Assembly: GCF_900099785.1 (NCBI RefSeq)
Contig: NZ_FNDS01000002.1
Location: forward strand, 372,001-436,000
DNA from: Pseudomonas panipatensis
GTDB taxonomy: Bacteria > Pseudomonadota > Gammaproteobacteria > Pseudomonadales > Pseudomonadaceae
Direction of reading: 5' to 3'
DNA: 64,000 bases
Shown: piece after piece, positions 33,568 to 42,132 of the stretch
How positions within the stretch are numbered: the first letter of the stretch is position 1
How the letters are laid out: each line of letters starts with the position of its first letter
Position numbers and translations under genes: made by a program
The notes under the pieces: model-generated
Seen by the model: only the letters and a program-made list of their open reading frames with translations
Databases searched by the model: none
What the model was told of the DNA's origin: nothing

Positions 33568-34473
33568 ATGCTGCACAATGTCTCCGACCTTGACCTGCGT
33601 CTTCTGCGCATCTTCGCCAGCGTGGTGCGCCGCGGGGGGTTCTCCGCGGCCCAGGACGAACTGGGCATGGGCCAGTCGACCATCAGCACGCATATCGCCA
33701 GCCTGGAAACCCGCCTTGGCTACCGTTTGTGCGAACGCGGCAAGAGCGGCTTCCGCCTGACCGAGAAGGGGCGCCGGGTGCTGGAGCACAGCCAGGCGCT
33801 GTTCGCCGCCCTGGGCGACTTCCGCGATCAGGTGCAGTCGCTCGCCGGGCGCCTGGTCGGCGAGCTGCGCATCGGTCTGGCGGACAACATCGCGACCCTG
33901 CCCGAAGCGCGTATCCACGAGGCCCTGGCACGCTTCAACCGGCGCGACCAGGACGTGCGCCTGCATCTGTCGATCGACTCGTCCAGCGCGCTGGAACGCC
34001 AGGTGCTGACCGGCGAGCTGCACCTGGCCATCGCCTGTTTCGGGCGAAAACTGCCCAGCCTGCGCTACCGCCCGCTGTACGACGAGCGGGTCGCGGTGTT
34101 CTGCGGTCGCGGCCACCCACTGTTCGACTGCGACAAGCCGCGACAAGCCGACCTCGAAGCCTGCGCCTGGGTCCAGTACGGCTACGCCCAGGCGGATGTG
34201 CAGTTGCCGGCCGACCCGCAACGCTGCACCGCGCTGGCGAGCAACATGGAGGCGGTGGTCCACGCGGTGCGCGCCGGCACCCACCTGGGGTATCTGCCGA
34301 CGCACTATGCCCAGCGCTGGGTCGACCAGGGTGGGATGCGCGCGTTGCTGGCCGACCAGCTGGGCTATGGCATCAGCCACAGCCTGCTGCTGCGCGACCA
34401 GCCGGCGCACAACCAGGCCCTGCAAGCGTTGGTCGAGGACCTCTGTGCCGTGCACGCGGTGCCGACGCCTTAA
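33568..34473 (+). CDS. LysR family transcriptional regulator
   Basis: This 301-aa regulator has an N-terminal winged HTH (LDLRLLRIFASVVRRGGFSA, then STISTHIASLETRLGYRLCE) and a C-terminal substrate-binding domain. I chose the ATG at 33568 because GGAG lies six bases before it; the ATG at 33553 has no site. Its stop overlaps that of the converging aldehyde dehydrogenase gene by four bases (TTAA). It may control the aldehyde dehydrogenase or the divergent secreted-protein gene; the effector is unknown. Confidence 0.9.
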   Translation: MLHNVSDLDLRLLRIFASVVRRGGFSAAQDELGMGQSTISTHIASLETRLGYRLCERGKSGFRLTEKGRRVLEHSQALFAALGDFRDQVQSLAGRLVGELRIGLADNIATLPEARIHEALARFNRRDQDVRLHLSIDSSSALERQVLTGELHLAIACFGRKLPSLRYRPLYDERVAVFCGRGHPLFDCDKPRQADLEACAWVQYGYAQADVQLPADPQRCTALASNMEAVVHAVRAGTHLGYLPTHYAQRWVDQGGMRALLADQLGYGISHSLLLRDQPAHNQALQALVEDLCAVHAVPTP

Positions 34474-35894
34474 CGTGGCGCGGTGATGTGCTTGACGTCG
34501 AGGAACGCGGACAGGCCCCAGGGCCCCAGCTCGCGACCGATGCCGCTACGCTTGCCGCCGCCCCAGGAGGTCTGCGGGAACACCACCTGCGGCGAGTTCA
34601 GCCAGACGTGTCCGGCCTCCAGCCGCTCGGCCACGCGCTGGGCACGTTCGAGGTCAGCACTGACCACGCTGGCGGCCAGGGCGAAGTCGCTGTCGTTGGC
34701 CAGGCGCAAAGCCTCGGCCTCGTCGGCGAAACGGCGCACGCAGAGCACCGGCCCGAAGATTTCTTCGCGCCACAGGCGGCTGTCCAGCGGCACGTCGACA
34801 TAGACGGTCGGCTGGATGCACCAGCCGACGCCGGTCTCACCGCCGGTCAAACAAACCAGCCGCTCATCGCGGGCGATGGCCAGGTAGTCCTGCACCTTGC
34901 GGAACTGCGCCTCGCTGGTCATCGGCCCCATGTCGGTTTCGCCGACCAGCGGGTCGCCGACGCGCAGCGCTTCGACCGCCACTTTCAGGCGCGCCAGCAG
35001 CTCATCGGCGATGGACGCCTCGACCAGCAGGCGCGAGGTGGCCGAACACATCTGCCCGGCGTTCCAGTAGACGCCGGCGATGATCCACTGCACGGCATCA
35101 TCCAGGTCGCTGTCGGCGAATACCAGGATCGGCGACTTACCACCCAGTTCCAGACCGACCGGCAGAGTGCGCTCGGCAGCAGCTTGCATCACCTTGCGCC
35201 CCACGGCATTGCTGCCGGTGAAGGACAGCTTGGCGATACCCGGATGCGCGGCAAGGGCGGCGCCAGCCTCGCTCAGCCCCGGCACCAGGTTCAGTACGCC
35301 GGCCGGCAGACCGATGGCGTCAGCCACCTCGCCGAGCAGCAACTCGATCAGCGGGGTGATTTCCGACGGCTTGAGCACCACCGTGCAGCCAGCGGCAAGA
35401 GCCGGCGCGACCTTCCAGGCGCTGGTCACCAGCGGGAAGTTCCACGGCACGATCAGAGCGGCCACGCCGACCGGCTCGAAGCGGGTCTGCGCGCGGAAGC
35501 CCGCGTCGGGCAGCGCCACCTCGGCGTTCTGCCGCGCATCCAGGCCTTCGGCCAGCTCGGCGTAGTAGGCGAAGGTGGCGATGGCGTCGCCAATGTCGAT
35601 GTCTGCCTCCAGGCGCGGTTTGCCGCTGGCCCGCATCTGCAGCTCGACCAGTGCCGCGCGGCGCGCCGCCAGTTGCTCGGCGAAGCCGCGAAGGTAGACC
35701 GCGCGCTCGGCGCCGCTGGTCCGCCGCCAGTCGGCGAAGGCTCGCTGGGCGGCCGCCACGGCACGCGCCACGTCGGCGGCGCCAGCGGCCGCCACCTCGG
35801 CTAGCGGCTCACGGGTGGAGGGATTGATCGGACACAGCGTGGCGCCACTGGCGGCGGGCTGCCACTGGCCATCGATATACAGCAGGTGGGGCAT
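34470..35894 (-). CDS. NAD(P)-dependent aldehyde dehydrogenase
   Basis: This 474-aa enzyme oxidises an aldehyde to an acid. It shows VPWNFPLVTSAWKVAPAL, the Rossmann LSFTGSNAVGRKVM, the general base region LELGGKSPILVFADSDL, and the catalytic Cys in YWNAGQMCSATSRLLV. The C-terminal segment VVFPQTSWGGGKRSGIGREL resembles betaine aldehyde dehydrogenase and related enzymes, but no bet or pathway genes are nearby, so the substrate is open. A large perfect inverted repeat lies upstream of the start. Confidence 0.92.
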   Translation of the reverse strand: MPHLLYIDGQWQPAASGATLCPINPSTREPLAEVAAAGAADVARAVAAAQRAFADWRRTSGAERAVYLRGFAEQLAARRAALVELQMRASGKPRLEADIDIGDAIATFAYYAELAEGLDARQNAEVALPDAGFRAQTRFEPVGVAALIVPWNFPLVTSAWKVAPALAAGCTVVLKPSEITPLIELLLGEVADAIGLPAGVLNLVPGLSEAGAALAAHPGIAKLSFTGSNAVGRKVMQAAAERTLPVGLELGGKSPILVFADSDLDDAVQWIIAGVYWNAGQMCSATSRLLVEASIADELLARLKVAVEALRVGDPLVGETDMGPMTSEAQFRKVQDYLAIARDERLVCLTGGETGVGWCIQPTVYVDVPLDSRLWREEIFGPVLCVRRFADEAEALRLANDSDFALAASVVSADLERAQRVAERLEAGHVWLNSPQVVFPQTSWGGGKRSGIGRELGPWGLSAFLDVKHITAPR

Positions 35895-35963
35895 GGGGAC
35901 CTCGGTAAGGAGTCAGCGAGGCCGGAAGATTAGGCAGGGGATTGGTCGGTAAAAATTCATATT

Positions 35964-36005
35964 CAGGCATGCATGCATCGACCGCGATCGATGCATGCAT
36001 GCCTG
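35964..36005. repeat. Perfect 18-bp inverted repeat
   Basis: CAGGCATGCATGCATCGA at 35964-35981 is the exact reverse complement of 35988-36005, with a six-base spacer CCGCGA. The arms contain alternating purine-pyrimidine GCATGCATGC. It sits 69 bp upstream of the aldehyde dehydrogenase start and 10 bp past the WbuC stop, both on the minus strand. It could be a terminator (AATTTTTACC follows on that strand after some bases) or an operator. Confidence 0.8.
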
Positions 36006-36015
36006 GGACAAGGGC

Positions 36016-36489
36016 TCAGGCGAACTGCGCGCGCATCCAGGCCAGGTAGTCGGCGGCGCCGGCTTCGCCTTCACGGGGCGCCCAGGCACCGCGCTCGTCA
36101 TCGGCCAGCGCCTCGTAGGGACCGGCCTTGGCCTCGAACATCAGGCTGTCCGGTTCCAGCGCGACCATCGCATGGAAGGTTCCCGGCGGCAGGTCGACGC
36201 CGGCGCACTCGCCCTGCGGCGAAAGCACGCGAGTGGCGAGCAGTTCACCGCTGTCGGAGAAAAGCAGCAGGCCCAGGCTGCCCTTGAGCACGATCAGGCT
36301 CTCGGCCTTGCTCGGGTCGCGGTGGCAGTGCGGCTGGATGTAGGTGTCCGGCTGCAGCGCATTGAGCAGGCGATGGCAGGGTTCATCCATCTCATGCAGG
36401 TTGTAATGCTGGCGAAGGCGCGGACTGGCAGCGGCCTTCGCGGTCAGTTCGGCGAACAGCGATTGGTCGAGGAAGCGCGGCGCGGCCAT
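36016..36489 (-). CDS. WbuC family cupin-fold metalloprotein
   Basis: This 157-aa single-domain cupin has the metal-binding motif QPHCHRDPSKAESLIVLKG and a second HAM-type His (PGTFHAMVALEPDSLMFEAK). It fits the WbuC family, which sits in O-antigen loci in some enterics but is free-standing in pseudomonads. The reaction is unknown. It lies three bases past the hpt stop and is presumably co-transcribed with hpt, linking it by position to purine salvage. Confidence 0.83.
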   Translation of the reverse strand: MAAPRFLDQSLFAELTAKAAASPRLRQHYNLHEMDEPCHRLLNALQPDTYIQPHCHRDPSKAESLIVLKGSLGLLLFSDSGELLATRVLSPQGECAGVDLPPGTFHAMVALEPDSLMFEAKAGPYEALADDERGAWAPREGEAGAADYLAWMRAQFA

Positions 36490-36492
36490 GCG

Positions 36493-37050
36493 TCAGAGCC
36501 CCTTCACTGCGTAGATGCCGGGAGCGTTGCGCCAGTAGCCCTTGTAGTCCATGCCGTAACCGAAGATGTAGCGGTCGATGCAGGACAGACCGACGTAGTC
36601 GGCTTTCAGGTCCGGGCTCGCCTTGCGGTTATGTTCCTTGTCGATCAGCACCGCGGTGTGCACTTTGCGGGCACCGGCGTGACGGCAGAAGTCGATGATC
36701 GCCGAGAGGGTGTGCCCTTCGTCGAGGATGTCGTCGATGATCAGTACGTCGCGGTCGATGAAGGAGATTTCCGGCTTGGCCTTCCAGAACAGTTCGCCGC
36801 CGGTGGTCTCGTTGCGGTAACGGGTGGCGTGCAGATAGGACAATTCCAACGGGAAGTTCAGCTTCGGCAACAGCTTGCCGGCAAAGATCAGACCGCCATT
36901 CATCACGCAGAACACCACCGGATTGGACTCGGCCAGCTCGCCGTTGATCGCCTCGGCGACACGGCCGATGGCAGCTTCCACTTCGGCGTCGTTGTACAGG
37001 CAATCGGCTTCGGCCATGACTTGGCGGATATGCGCGAGATCGACGGACAT
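36493..37050 (-). CDS. hpt: Hypoxanthine-guanine phosphoribosyltransferase
   Basis: This 185-aa purine salvage enzyme transfers the phosphoribosyl of PRPP to hypoxanthine or guanine. The PRPP-binding motif is VLIIDDILDEGHTLSAI and the flexible loop region is CVMNGGLIFAGKL. The start at 37050 gives the usual length; a longer frame is not needed. It is divergent from upp, with 203 bp between the starts, so purine and pyrimidine salvage genes share a promoter region. Confidence 0.92.
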   Translation of the reverse strand: MSVDLAHIRQVMAEADCLYNDAEVEAAIGRVAEAINGELAESNPVVFCVMNGGLIFAGKLLPKLNFPLELSYLHATRYRNETTGGELFWKAKPEISFIDRDVLIIDDILDEGHTLSAIIDFCRHAGARKVHTAVLIDKEHNRKASPDLKADYVGLSCIDRYIFGYGMDYKGYWRNAPGIYAVKGL

Positions 37051-37253
37051 TTGCGGGGCCTCCCGGAAAAAGTGCGCAAAGGTACCCATACCCCTGCCCA
37101 GGGGCAAGTACCGACGGATAGAACTCGCCCACAATCATGGCCCAAGGCGGGAGGCGCCGTTTAACTTTCGTCACGCCCGCGACAAAGTGCCAACAGCCCC
37201 TAAGATGCATTACGCTACCGCGTTTTTTTCCAGCCCTTTGGGAGACTCCGTCC

Positions 37254-37892
37254 ATGCCCGTGTTCGAGATTCGCCATCCCCTGATCCGCCACAAGATCGG
37301 GCTGATGCGCCGCCACGATATCAGTACCAAGAATTTCCGCGAGCTGGCCCAGGAAGTCGGCGCCCTGCTGACCTACGAGGCGACCAAGGACCTGCCGCTC
37401 GAACACTGCGAAGTGCAGGGCTGGGCCGGCCCGGTGCAGGTCGAGAAGATCTCCGGCAAGAAGATCACCGTGGTGCCCATCCTGCGCGCCGGCATCGGCA
37501 TGCTCGACGGCGTGCTCAGCCTGATCCCCGGGGCCAAGGTCAGCGCCGTGGGCGTCGCGCGCAACGAGGAAACCCTGGAGGCGCGCACCTACCTGGAAAA
37601 ACTGGTGCCGGAAATCAATGAGCGCCTGGCGATGATCATCGACCCGATGCTCGCCACCGGTGGCTCCATGGTCGCCACCATCGACCTGCTGAAAAAGGCC
37701 GGCTGCAAGGAAATCCGCGCCATGGTCCTGGTCGCCGCGCCGGAAGGCATCAAGGCGGTCAACGAGGCGCACCCGGACGTGAAGATCTTCACCGCCTCCA
37801 TCGACCAGGGCCTCAACGAACACGGCTACATCATGCCCGGCCTGGGCGATGCCGGTGACAAGATCTTCGGCACCAAGCAGAAGGACACCTGA
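37254..37892 (+). CDS. upp: Uracil phosphoribosyltransferase
   Basis: This 212-aa enzyme makes UMP from uracil and PRPP. It shows the uracil-PRTase opening [19 protein letters not shown], the PRPP motif [20 protein letters not shown], and the C-terminal uracil-binding segment [22 protein letters not shown] lies eight bases upstream of the ATG at 37254. It is followed after three bases by the uracil permease gene, forming the usual upp-uraA operon. Confidence 0.95.
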   Translation: MPVFEIRHPLIRHKIGLMRRHDISTKNFRELAQEVGALLTYEATKDLPLEHCEVQGWAGPVQVEKISGKKITVVPILRAGIGMLDGVLSLIPGAKVSAVGVARNEETLEARTYLEKLVPEINERLAMIIDPMLATGGSMVATIDLLKKAGCKEIRAMVLVAAPEGIKAVNEAHPDVKIFTASIDQGLNEHGYIMPGLGDAGDKIFGTKQKDT

Positions 37893-37895
37893 GCG

Positions 37896-39185
37896 ATGGT
37901 CGATGAATTCAAAGACCCGCTGTGGCGCCAGATCATCTCTGGCGCGCAGATGCTGTTCGTCGCTTTCGGCGCCCTGGTGCTGATGCCGCTGATCACCGGC
38001 CTGGACCCGAACGTGGCGCTGTTCACCGCCGGCTTCGGCACCCTGCTGTTCCAACTGGTGACCGGACGCCAGGTGCCGGTGTTCCTCGCCTCCAGTTTCG
38101 CCTTCATCACCCCGATCATCCTCGCCAAGGGCCAGTTCGGCCTGGCCGCGACCATGGGCGGCGTGGTCGCCGCCGGCTTCGTCTACACCTTCCTCGGGCT
38201 GGCGGTGAAGATCAAAGGCACCGGCTTCATCGACCGCCTGCTGCCGCCGGTGGTGATCGGCCCGGTGATCATTTCCATCGGCCTGGCCATGGCGCCGATC
38301 GCCGCCAACATGGCCATGGGCAAAGCCGGTGACGGTAGCGAACTGATCCCCTACAAGACCGCCATGCTGATTTCCATGCCGGCACTGGTCACCACGCTGA
38401 TCGTCGCGGTGTTCGGCAAGGGCATGCTGCGCCTGGTGCCGATCATCTCCGGGGTGATCGTCGGCTACGCGCTGTCCTTCGTCTTCGGCGTCGTCGACGT
38501 CGCCAAGATCGCCGCCGCTCCCTGGCTGGCGATGCCTGCGTTCACTGCCCCGGCGTTCAACTGGCAAGCCATCCTGTTCATCGTGCCGGTGGCGCTGGCG
38601 CCGGCCATCGAACACATCGGCGGGGTGATCGCGGTGGGCGGCGTGACCGGCCGCAACTACCTGAAGACCCCCGGCCTGCACCGCACCCTGCTCGGCGACG
38701 GCCTGGCCACGTCGGCCGCCGGCCTGTTCGGCGGCCCGCCGAACACCACCTACGCCGAAGTCACCGGCGCGGTGATGCTGACCAAGAACTACAACCCGAA
38801 GATCATGACCTGGGCGGCGGCCTTCGCCATCGGCCTGGCCTTCGTCGGCAAGTTCGGCGCCATCCTGCAGAGCATCCCCGTGCCGGTGATGGGCGGCATT
38901 CTCTGCCTGCTGTTCGGCACCATCGCCTCGGTGGGCATGAACACCCTGATCCGCCACAAGGTCGATCTGTCCCTGGCGCGCAACCTGGTGATCGTCTCGG
39001 TGACCCTGGTGTTCGGCATCGGTGGCGTGCTGATCGGCTCCGGCACCGGCCCGGACGACTTCGGTTTGAAAGGCATCGCTCTCTGCGCGATCGTCGCCAT
39101 CGTCCTCAACCTGATCCTGCCCGGCGAAGATGGCTGGCAGAACAAGGCACTGGACGCCGACAGCAGCGAGCGCAAGGCTGACTGA
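37896..39185 (+). CDS. uraA: Uracil:proton symporter UraA (NCS2 family)
   Basis: This 429-aa inner-membrane permease has about 14 membrane segments. The NCS2 signature appears in APAIEHIGGVIAVGGVTGRN (substrate Glu in helix 8) and GLFGGPPNTTYAEVTG (helix 10). It imports uracil with a proton and supplies the upp product next door. The start is three bases past the upp stop. A 10-bp stem-loop follows at 39204. Confidence 0.93.
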   Translation: MVDEFKDPLWRQIISGAQMLFVAFGALVLMPLITGLDPNVALFTAGFGTLLFQLVTGRQVPVFLASSFAFITPIILAKGQFGLAATMGGVVAAGFVYTFLGLAVKIKGTGFIDRLLPPVVIGPVIISIGLAMAPIAANMAMGKAGDGSELIPYKTAMLISMPALVTTLIVAVFGKGMLRLVPIISGVIVGYALSFVFGVVDVAKIAAAPWLAMPAFTAPAFNWQAILFIVPVALAPAIEHIGGVIAVGGVTGRNYLKTPGLHRTLLGDGLATSAAGLFGGPPNTTYAEVTGAVMLTKNYNPKIMTWAAAFAIGLAFVGKFGAILQSIPVPVMGGILCLLFGTIASVGMNTLIRHKVDLSLARNLVIVSVTLVFGIGGVLIGSGTGPDDFGLKGIALCAIVAIVLNLILPGEDGWQNKALDADSSERKAD

Positions 39186-39203
39186 CGCAGCGCGCCGGCG
39201 GCC

Positions 39204-39230
39204 GGCGAGCGCCTTTGCTCGGCGCTCGCC
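39204..39230 (+). terminator. Hairpin after uraA
   Basis: GGCGAGCGCC and GGCGCTCGCC form a perfect 10-bp stem with a seven-base loop, 19 bp past the uraA stop. There is no T tract. Confidence 0.5.
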
Positions 39231-39341
39231 GCAGAGCCGAGAAACACACCTGAGCCCGCGTCCACACATAAGGACGCGCAGCGAAACGGAGGATGGTTCC
39301 ATTCCCGCCTGCCCTTGCCCAGCGAGCCACGGAGCACCGCG

Positions 39342-40340
39342 ATGAGCCGTGCCTGGTGGCTGTTGATCGCCCTGCTCGGTGCCTCGCTGGTGCCGCTGAT
39401 CCTCGGCGGCCGGCCGATGCTCGAACAACTCGCGCACTTCCCGTTGGACAGCCTGCTGCTGATGCTCGGCATGATCCTGCTCTGCTGGCTGATCAACGCG
39501 CAGAAGCTGCGCGTGCTCCTCGCCGGACGCACCGGCCCATTGAGCCAGCGCCAGTCGATCGGCATCGTCATGGCCTCGGAGTTCGCCTTCTATGCCACCC
39601 CCGGCGGTAGCGGTGCGCCCCTGACGCTGATGGCGCTGCTGGCCCGCCGAGGCATGCGCCCGGCACAGAGCAGCGCGATCTTCGCCGTTGACCAGTTGAG
39701 CGACCTGCTGTTCTTCCTCTGCGCCCTGCTAGGGGTGCTCTGCTACGCGCTGTCGCACAGCCTGAGCCCGAACCTGAAATCCTCGCTGCTGCTCAGCGCC
39801 CTGCTGCTGGGCGGCATCCTCGCCGGGGTGCTGCTGCTGGCGCGCTTCCAGCGCCGGGTGATCCGCGGCAACGGCCGCCTGCTGGCGCGCCTGGGCGTAA
39901 AGGCGCAGCGGCGCCTGCACTGGGCACGCAAGCTGCTGCACTTCCGCGACAGCATCGTCGTCAGCCTGCGCCAGCCGAAACGCGTGCTGCTGCTGGTGTT
40001 CCTGCTCACCAGCAGCCACTGGCTGCTGCGCTTCAGCGTGCTCTACATGACCTTGCAGGCGATGGGCGTGGACCTGCACTGGGCCTGGACCTTCCTGATC
40101 CAGTTGCTGTCCCTGGCCGCCGGCCTGGCCACCCTGCTGCCCGGCGGCGCCGGTGGCACCGAACTGACGTCGCTGGCGCTGCTCAGCCCGCTGGTGGGCA
40201 AGTCGACCGCGGCGGCGGCCATCCTGGTCTGGCGGGTGGTGACCTACTACTTCTATCTGCTGGCCGGCGCGCCGGTGTTCTTCATGATGGCCGGGCGCCC
40301 GCTGCTGCGGCGCCTGATCGGCCTGCGCGAGCGCGCCTAG
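39342..40340 (+). CDS. UPF0104 / lysylphosphatidylglycerol synthase-type membrane protein
   Basis: This 332-aa integral membrane protein has about eight hydrophobic segments. It carries the family marks SEFAFYATPGGSGAPLTLMA near residue 80 and LATLLPGGAGGTELTSLALL near residue 265, as in the flippase part of MprF. The aminoacyl-transferase domain is absent. Family members are thought to move lipids across the inner membrane. GGAG precedes the ATG at 39342 by seven bases. Its stop overlaps the stop of a small convergent gene. Confidence 0.85.
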   Translation: MSRAWWLLIALLGASLVPLILGGRPMLEQLAHFPLDSLLLMLGMILLCWLINAQKLRVLLAGRTGPLSQRQSIGIVMASEFAFYATPGGSGAPLTLMALLARRGMRPAQSSAIFAVDQLSDLLFFLCALLGVLCYALSHSLSPNLKSSLLLSALLLGGILAGVLLLARFQRRVIRGNGRLLARLGVKAQRRLHWARKLLHFRDSIVVSLRQPKRVLLLVFLLTSSHWLLRFSVLYMTLQAMGVDLHWAWTFLIQLLSLAAGLATLLPGGAGGTELTSLALLSPLVGKSTAAAAILVWRVVTYYFYLLAGAPVFFMMAGRPLLRRLIGLRERA

Positions 40341-40525
40341 CCGGGCGTCTTCGCTGGCGGCGCGGCGGCGGCCTCAGCGTCCTGCAAGGCGCGCCAAAGC
40401 TCGGCGGCACCGGGAAACTCGGTGCCGTCCTCGTCGCTCAATGCTTCGATGTCATAACGATGGGTACAGCCTTCGCCCAGGGTGGGCGGCGGGGTGGCGG
40501 TACCGGGGCGTTTCGGGTCGGCCAT
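40337..40525 (-). CDS. Small hydrophilic protein of unknown function
   Basis: This 62-codon frame starts at 40525 with AGGAGA before the ATG. The product is Pro/Ala-rich and acidic (MADPKRPGTATPPPTLGEGC, EALSDEDGTEFPG). The stop TAG overlaps the converging stop within CTAG. It follows purU by 64 bp on the same strand and could be in its transcript. I do not recognise it; it might be non-coding. Confidence 0.55.
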   Translation of the reverse strand: MADPKRPGTATPPPTLGEGCTHRYDIEALSDEDGTEFPGAAELWRALQDAEAAAAPPAKTPG

Positions 40526-40588
40526 GGGCAATCTCCTCCTCTCGGGTTCGACGGCGCAGACAGGCCCGAAGCCCACGCGCAGCGTCGA

Positions 40589-41440
40589 TCAGTCGAACAC
40601 CACGGTCTTGTTGTCGTGCACCAGCACGCGGTCCTCCAGGTGGTAGCGCAAGCCGCGCGCCAGCACCATCTTCTCCACGTCCTTGCCCAGGCGCACCATC
40701 TCATCGACGTTGTCGCGGTGGCTGACACGCACCACGTCCTGCTCGATGATCGGGCCGGCGTCCAGTTCCTCGGTGACGTAGTGGCAGGTGGCGCCGATCA
40801 GCTTGACGCCGCGCAGCGATGCCTGGTGATAGGGTTTGGCGCCGATGAACGACGGCAGGAAGCTGTGGTGGATGTTGATCACCTGGTGACGGTACTTGCG
40901 GCACAGGTCCGGCGGGAGGATCTGCATGTAGCGCGCCAGCACCACGTTATCGGCCTGGTGCTGGTCGATCAGCCGCGACACCTCGTCGAAGGCCGGCTGC
41001 TTGTTCTTCGGGTCCACCGGCACGTGGAAATACGGAATGCCGTGCCACTCGACCATGCTGCGCAGGTCATCGTGGTTGGCGATCACGCAGGGAATGTCGC
41101 AATCCAGCTCGCCGCTGTGCCAACGGTGCAACAGATCGGCCAGGCAATGCGATTCGCGACTGGCCATCAGCACCACGCGCTTCTTCACCGCGGAATCGGT
41201 AATGCGCCAGACCATGGAAAACTCACGGGCGATAGGCGCGAATGCCTGGCGGAAGCCATCCAGGTCGAACGGCAGGGAATCGGCGCGAATTTCGTGCCGC
41301 ATGAAGAACCAGCCGTTGTCATTGTCGGAGTGATGACTGGCCTCGGTGATCCAGCCGTTATAAGTGGCCAGGAAATTACTCACCTTGGCAACGATGCCGA
41401 CCCCATCGGGACAGGCGATCACCAGTCGGAAAGTACGCAT
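40589..41440 (-). CDS. purU: Formyltetrahydrofolate deformylase
   Basis: This 283-aa enzyme hydrolyses 10-formyl-THF to formate and THF, balancing one-carbon pools and feeding PurT. The N-terminal ACT domain (FRLVIACPDGVGIVAKVSNF) is followed by a formyltransferase domain with VINIHHSFLPSFIGAKPY and the Asp in YVTEELDAGPIIEQDV. It is divergent from mvaT, as in P. aeruginosa purU1-mvaT. Confidence 0.95.
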   Translation of the reverse strand: MRTFRLVIACPDGVGIVAKVSNFLATYNGWITEASHHSDNDNGWFFMRHEIRADSLPFDLDGFRQAFAPIAREFSMVWRITDSAVKKRVVLMASRESHCLADLLHRWHSGELDCDIPCVIANHDDLRSMVEWHGIPYFHVPVDPKNKQPAFDEVSRLIDQHQADNVVLARYMQILPPDLCRKYRHQVINIHHSFLPSFIGAKPYHQASLRGVKLIGATCHYVTEELDAGPIIEQDVVRVSHRDNVDEMVRLGKDVEKMVLARGLRYHLEDRVLVHDNKTVVFD

Positions 41441-41559
41441 GGGTGTTACTCCAGAAACATCGCGAAGGCCGCCATTCTAACGGCTGCCCCGGAAAACCGC
41501 GACACGCGCCGCCAGACGCATGCCGGGCACTGTTTAAGTGCGCCGGCAATACAGCGGTT

Positions 41560-41688
41560 CAATAAAGTTAAATAGCACAATAAACACCGACAAAACTTTA
41601 CTACATGGTTTACGCGAAGAACTTGACTGACTATTATTGGCGCTACAAATATCCGCCAACGCTTGACCTCAAGATAAGGTACCCCGAC
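41560..41688 (+). promoter_or_regulatory. AT-rich mvaT promoter region
   Basis: About 130 bases before mvaT are clearly AT-rich in a GC-rich genome (for instance AATAAAGTTAAATAGCACAA). TTGACT at 41623-41628 with TACAAAT or CAAATA 15-17 bases later is a candidate sigma-70 promoter. AT-rich DNA is the target of MvaT itself, so self-repression is likely. Confidence 0.55.
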
Positions 41689-42063
41689 ATGTCGCTGATC
41701 AATGAGTACCGCGCCACTGAAGAAGCCATCAAGGAACTTCAAGAGCGCCTCAAGTCCCTCGAGCAGGACGGCAAGCTGCAGAAAGAACTGGAGTTCGAAG
41801 AAAAACTCCGCGCTCTGATGGGCAGCTATGGCAAGTCTCTGCGCGACATCATCGCCCTGCTTGATCCGGACGCCAAACTGAGCAAAGCGCCGCGCGCCGC
41901 CAAGACCACCACCAGCAAGCGCGCACGCAAAGTCAAACAATACAAGAACCCGAATACCGGCGAAGTCATCGAGACCAAGGGCGGCAACCACAAGACCCTC
42001 AAGGAATGGAAGGCCAAGTGGGGCGCCGATACCGTCGAGAGCTGGGCCACCCTGCTGGGTTGA
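41689..42063 (+). CDS. mvaT: MvaT, H-NS-like nucleoid-associated repressor
   Basis: This is a 124-aa protein. The start at 41689 has AAGGT eight bases upstream; the longer frame to 41605 is not protein-like. An N-terminal coiled coil (YRATEEAIKELQERLKSLEQ) mediates oligomerisation. A basic linker with KTTTSKRARKVKQYKNP leads to the C-terminal DNA-binding part with the AT-hook-like GEVIETKGGNHKTLKEWK. MvaT silences AT-rich and horizontally gained genes in pseudomonads. Confidence 0.96.
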   Translation: MSLINEYRATEEAIKELQERLKSLEQDGKLQKELEFEEKLRALMGSYGKSLRDIIALLDPDAKLSKAPRAAKTTTSKRARKVKQYKNPNTGEVIETKGGNHKTLKEWKAKWGADTVESWATLLG

Positions 42064-42078
42064 GCCGCGCGCCGATAG

Positions 42079-42106
42079 AAAAACGCCAGCCGATGCTGGC
42101 GTTTTT
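42079..42106. terminator. Bidirectional terminator between mvaT and sbcB
   Basis: AAAAACGCCAGC, loop CGAT, GCTGGCGTTTTT, with further T. It lies between convergent genes. Confidence 0.95.
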
Positions 42107-42132
42107 TATTTCCGCGAAAACTATTAACGCCA

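Noticed and set aside
37215-39437. 740-codon minus-strand frame opposite upp-uraA
   Set aside because: His/Asp/Gln/Gly-rich shadow of the upp and uraA codons; it shows no domain.
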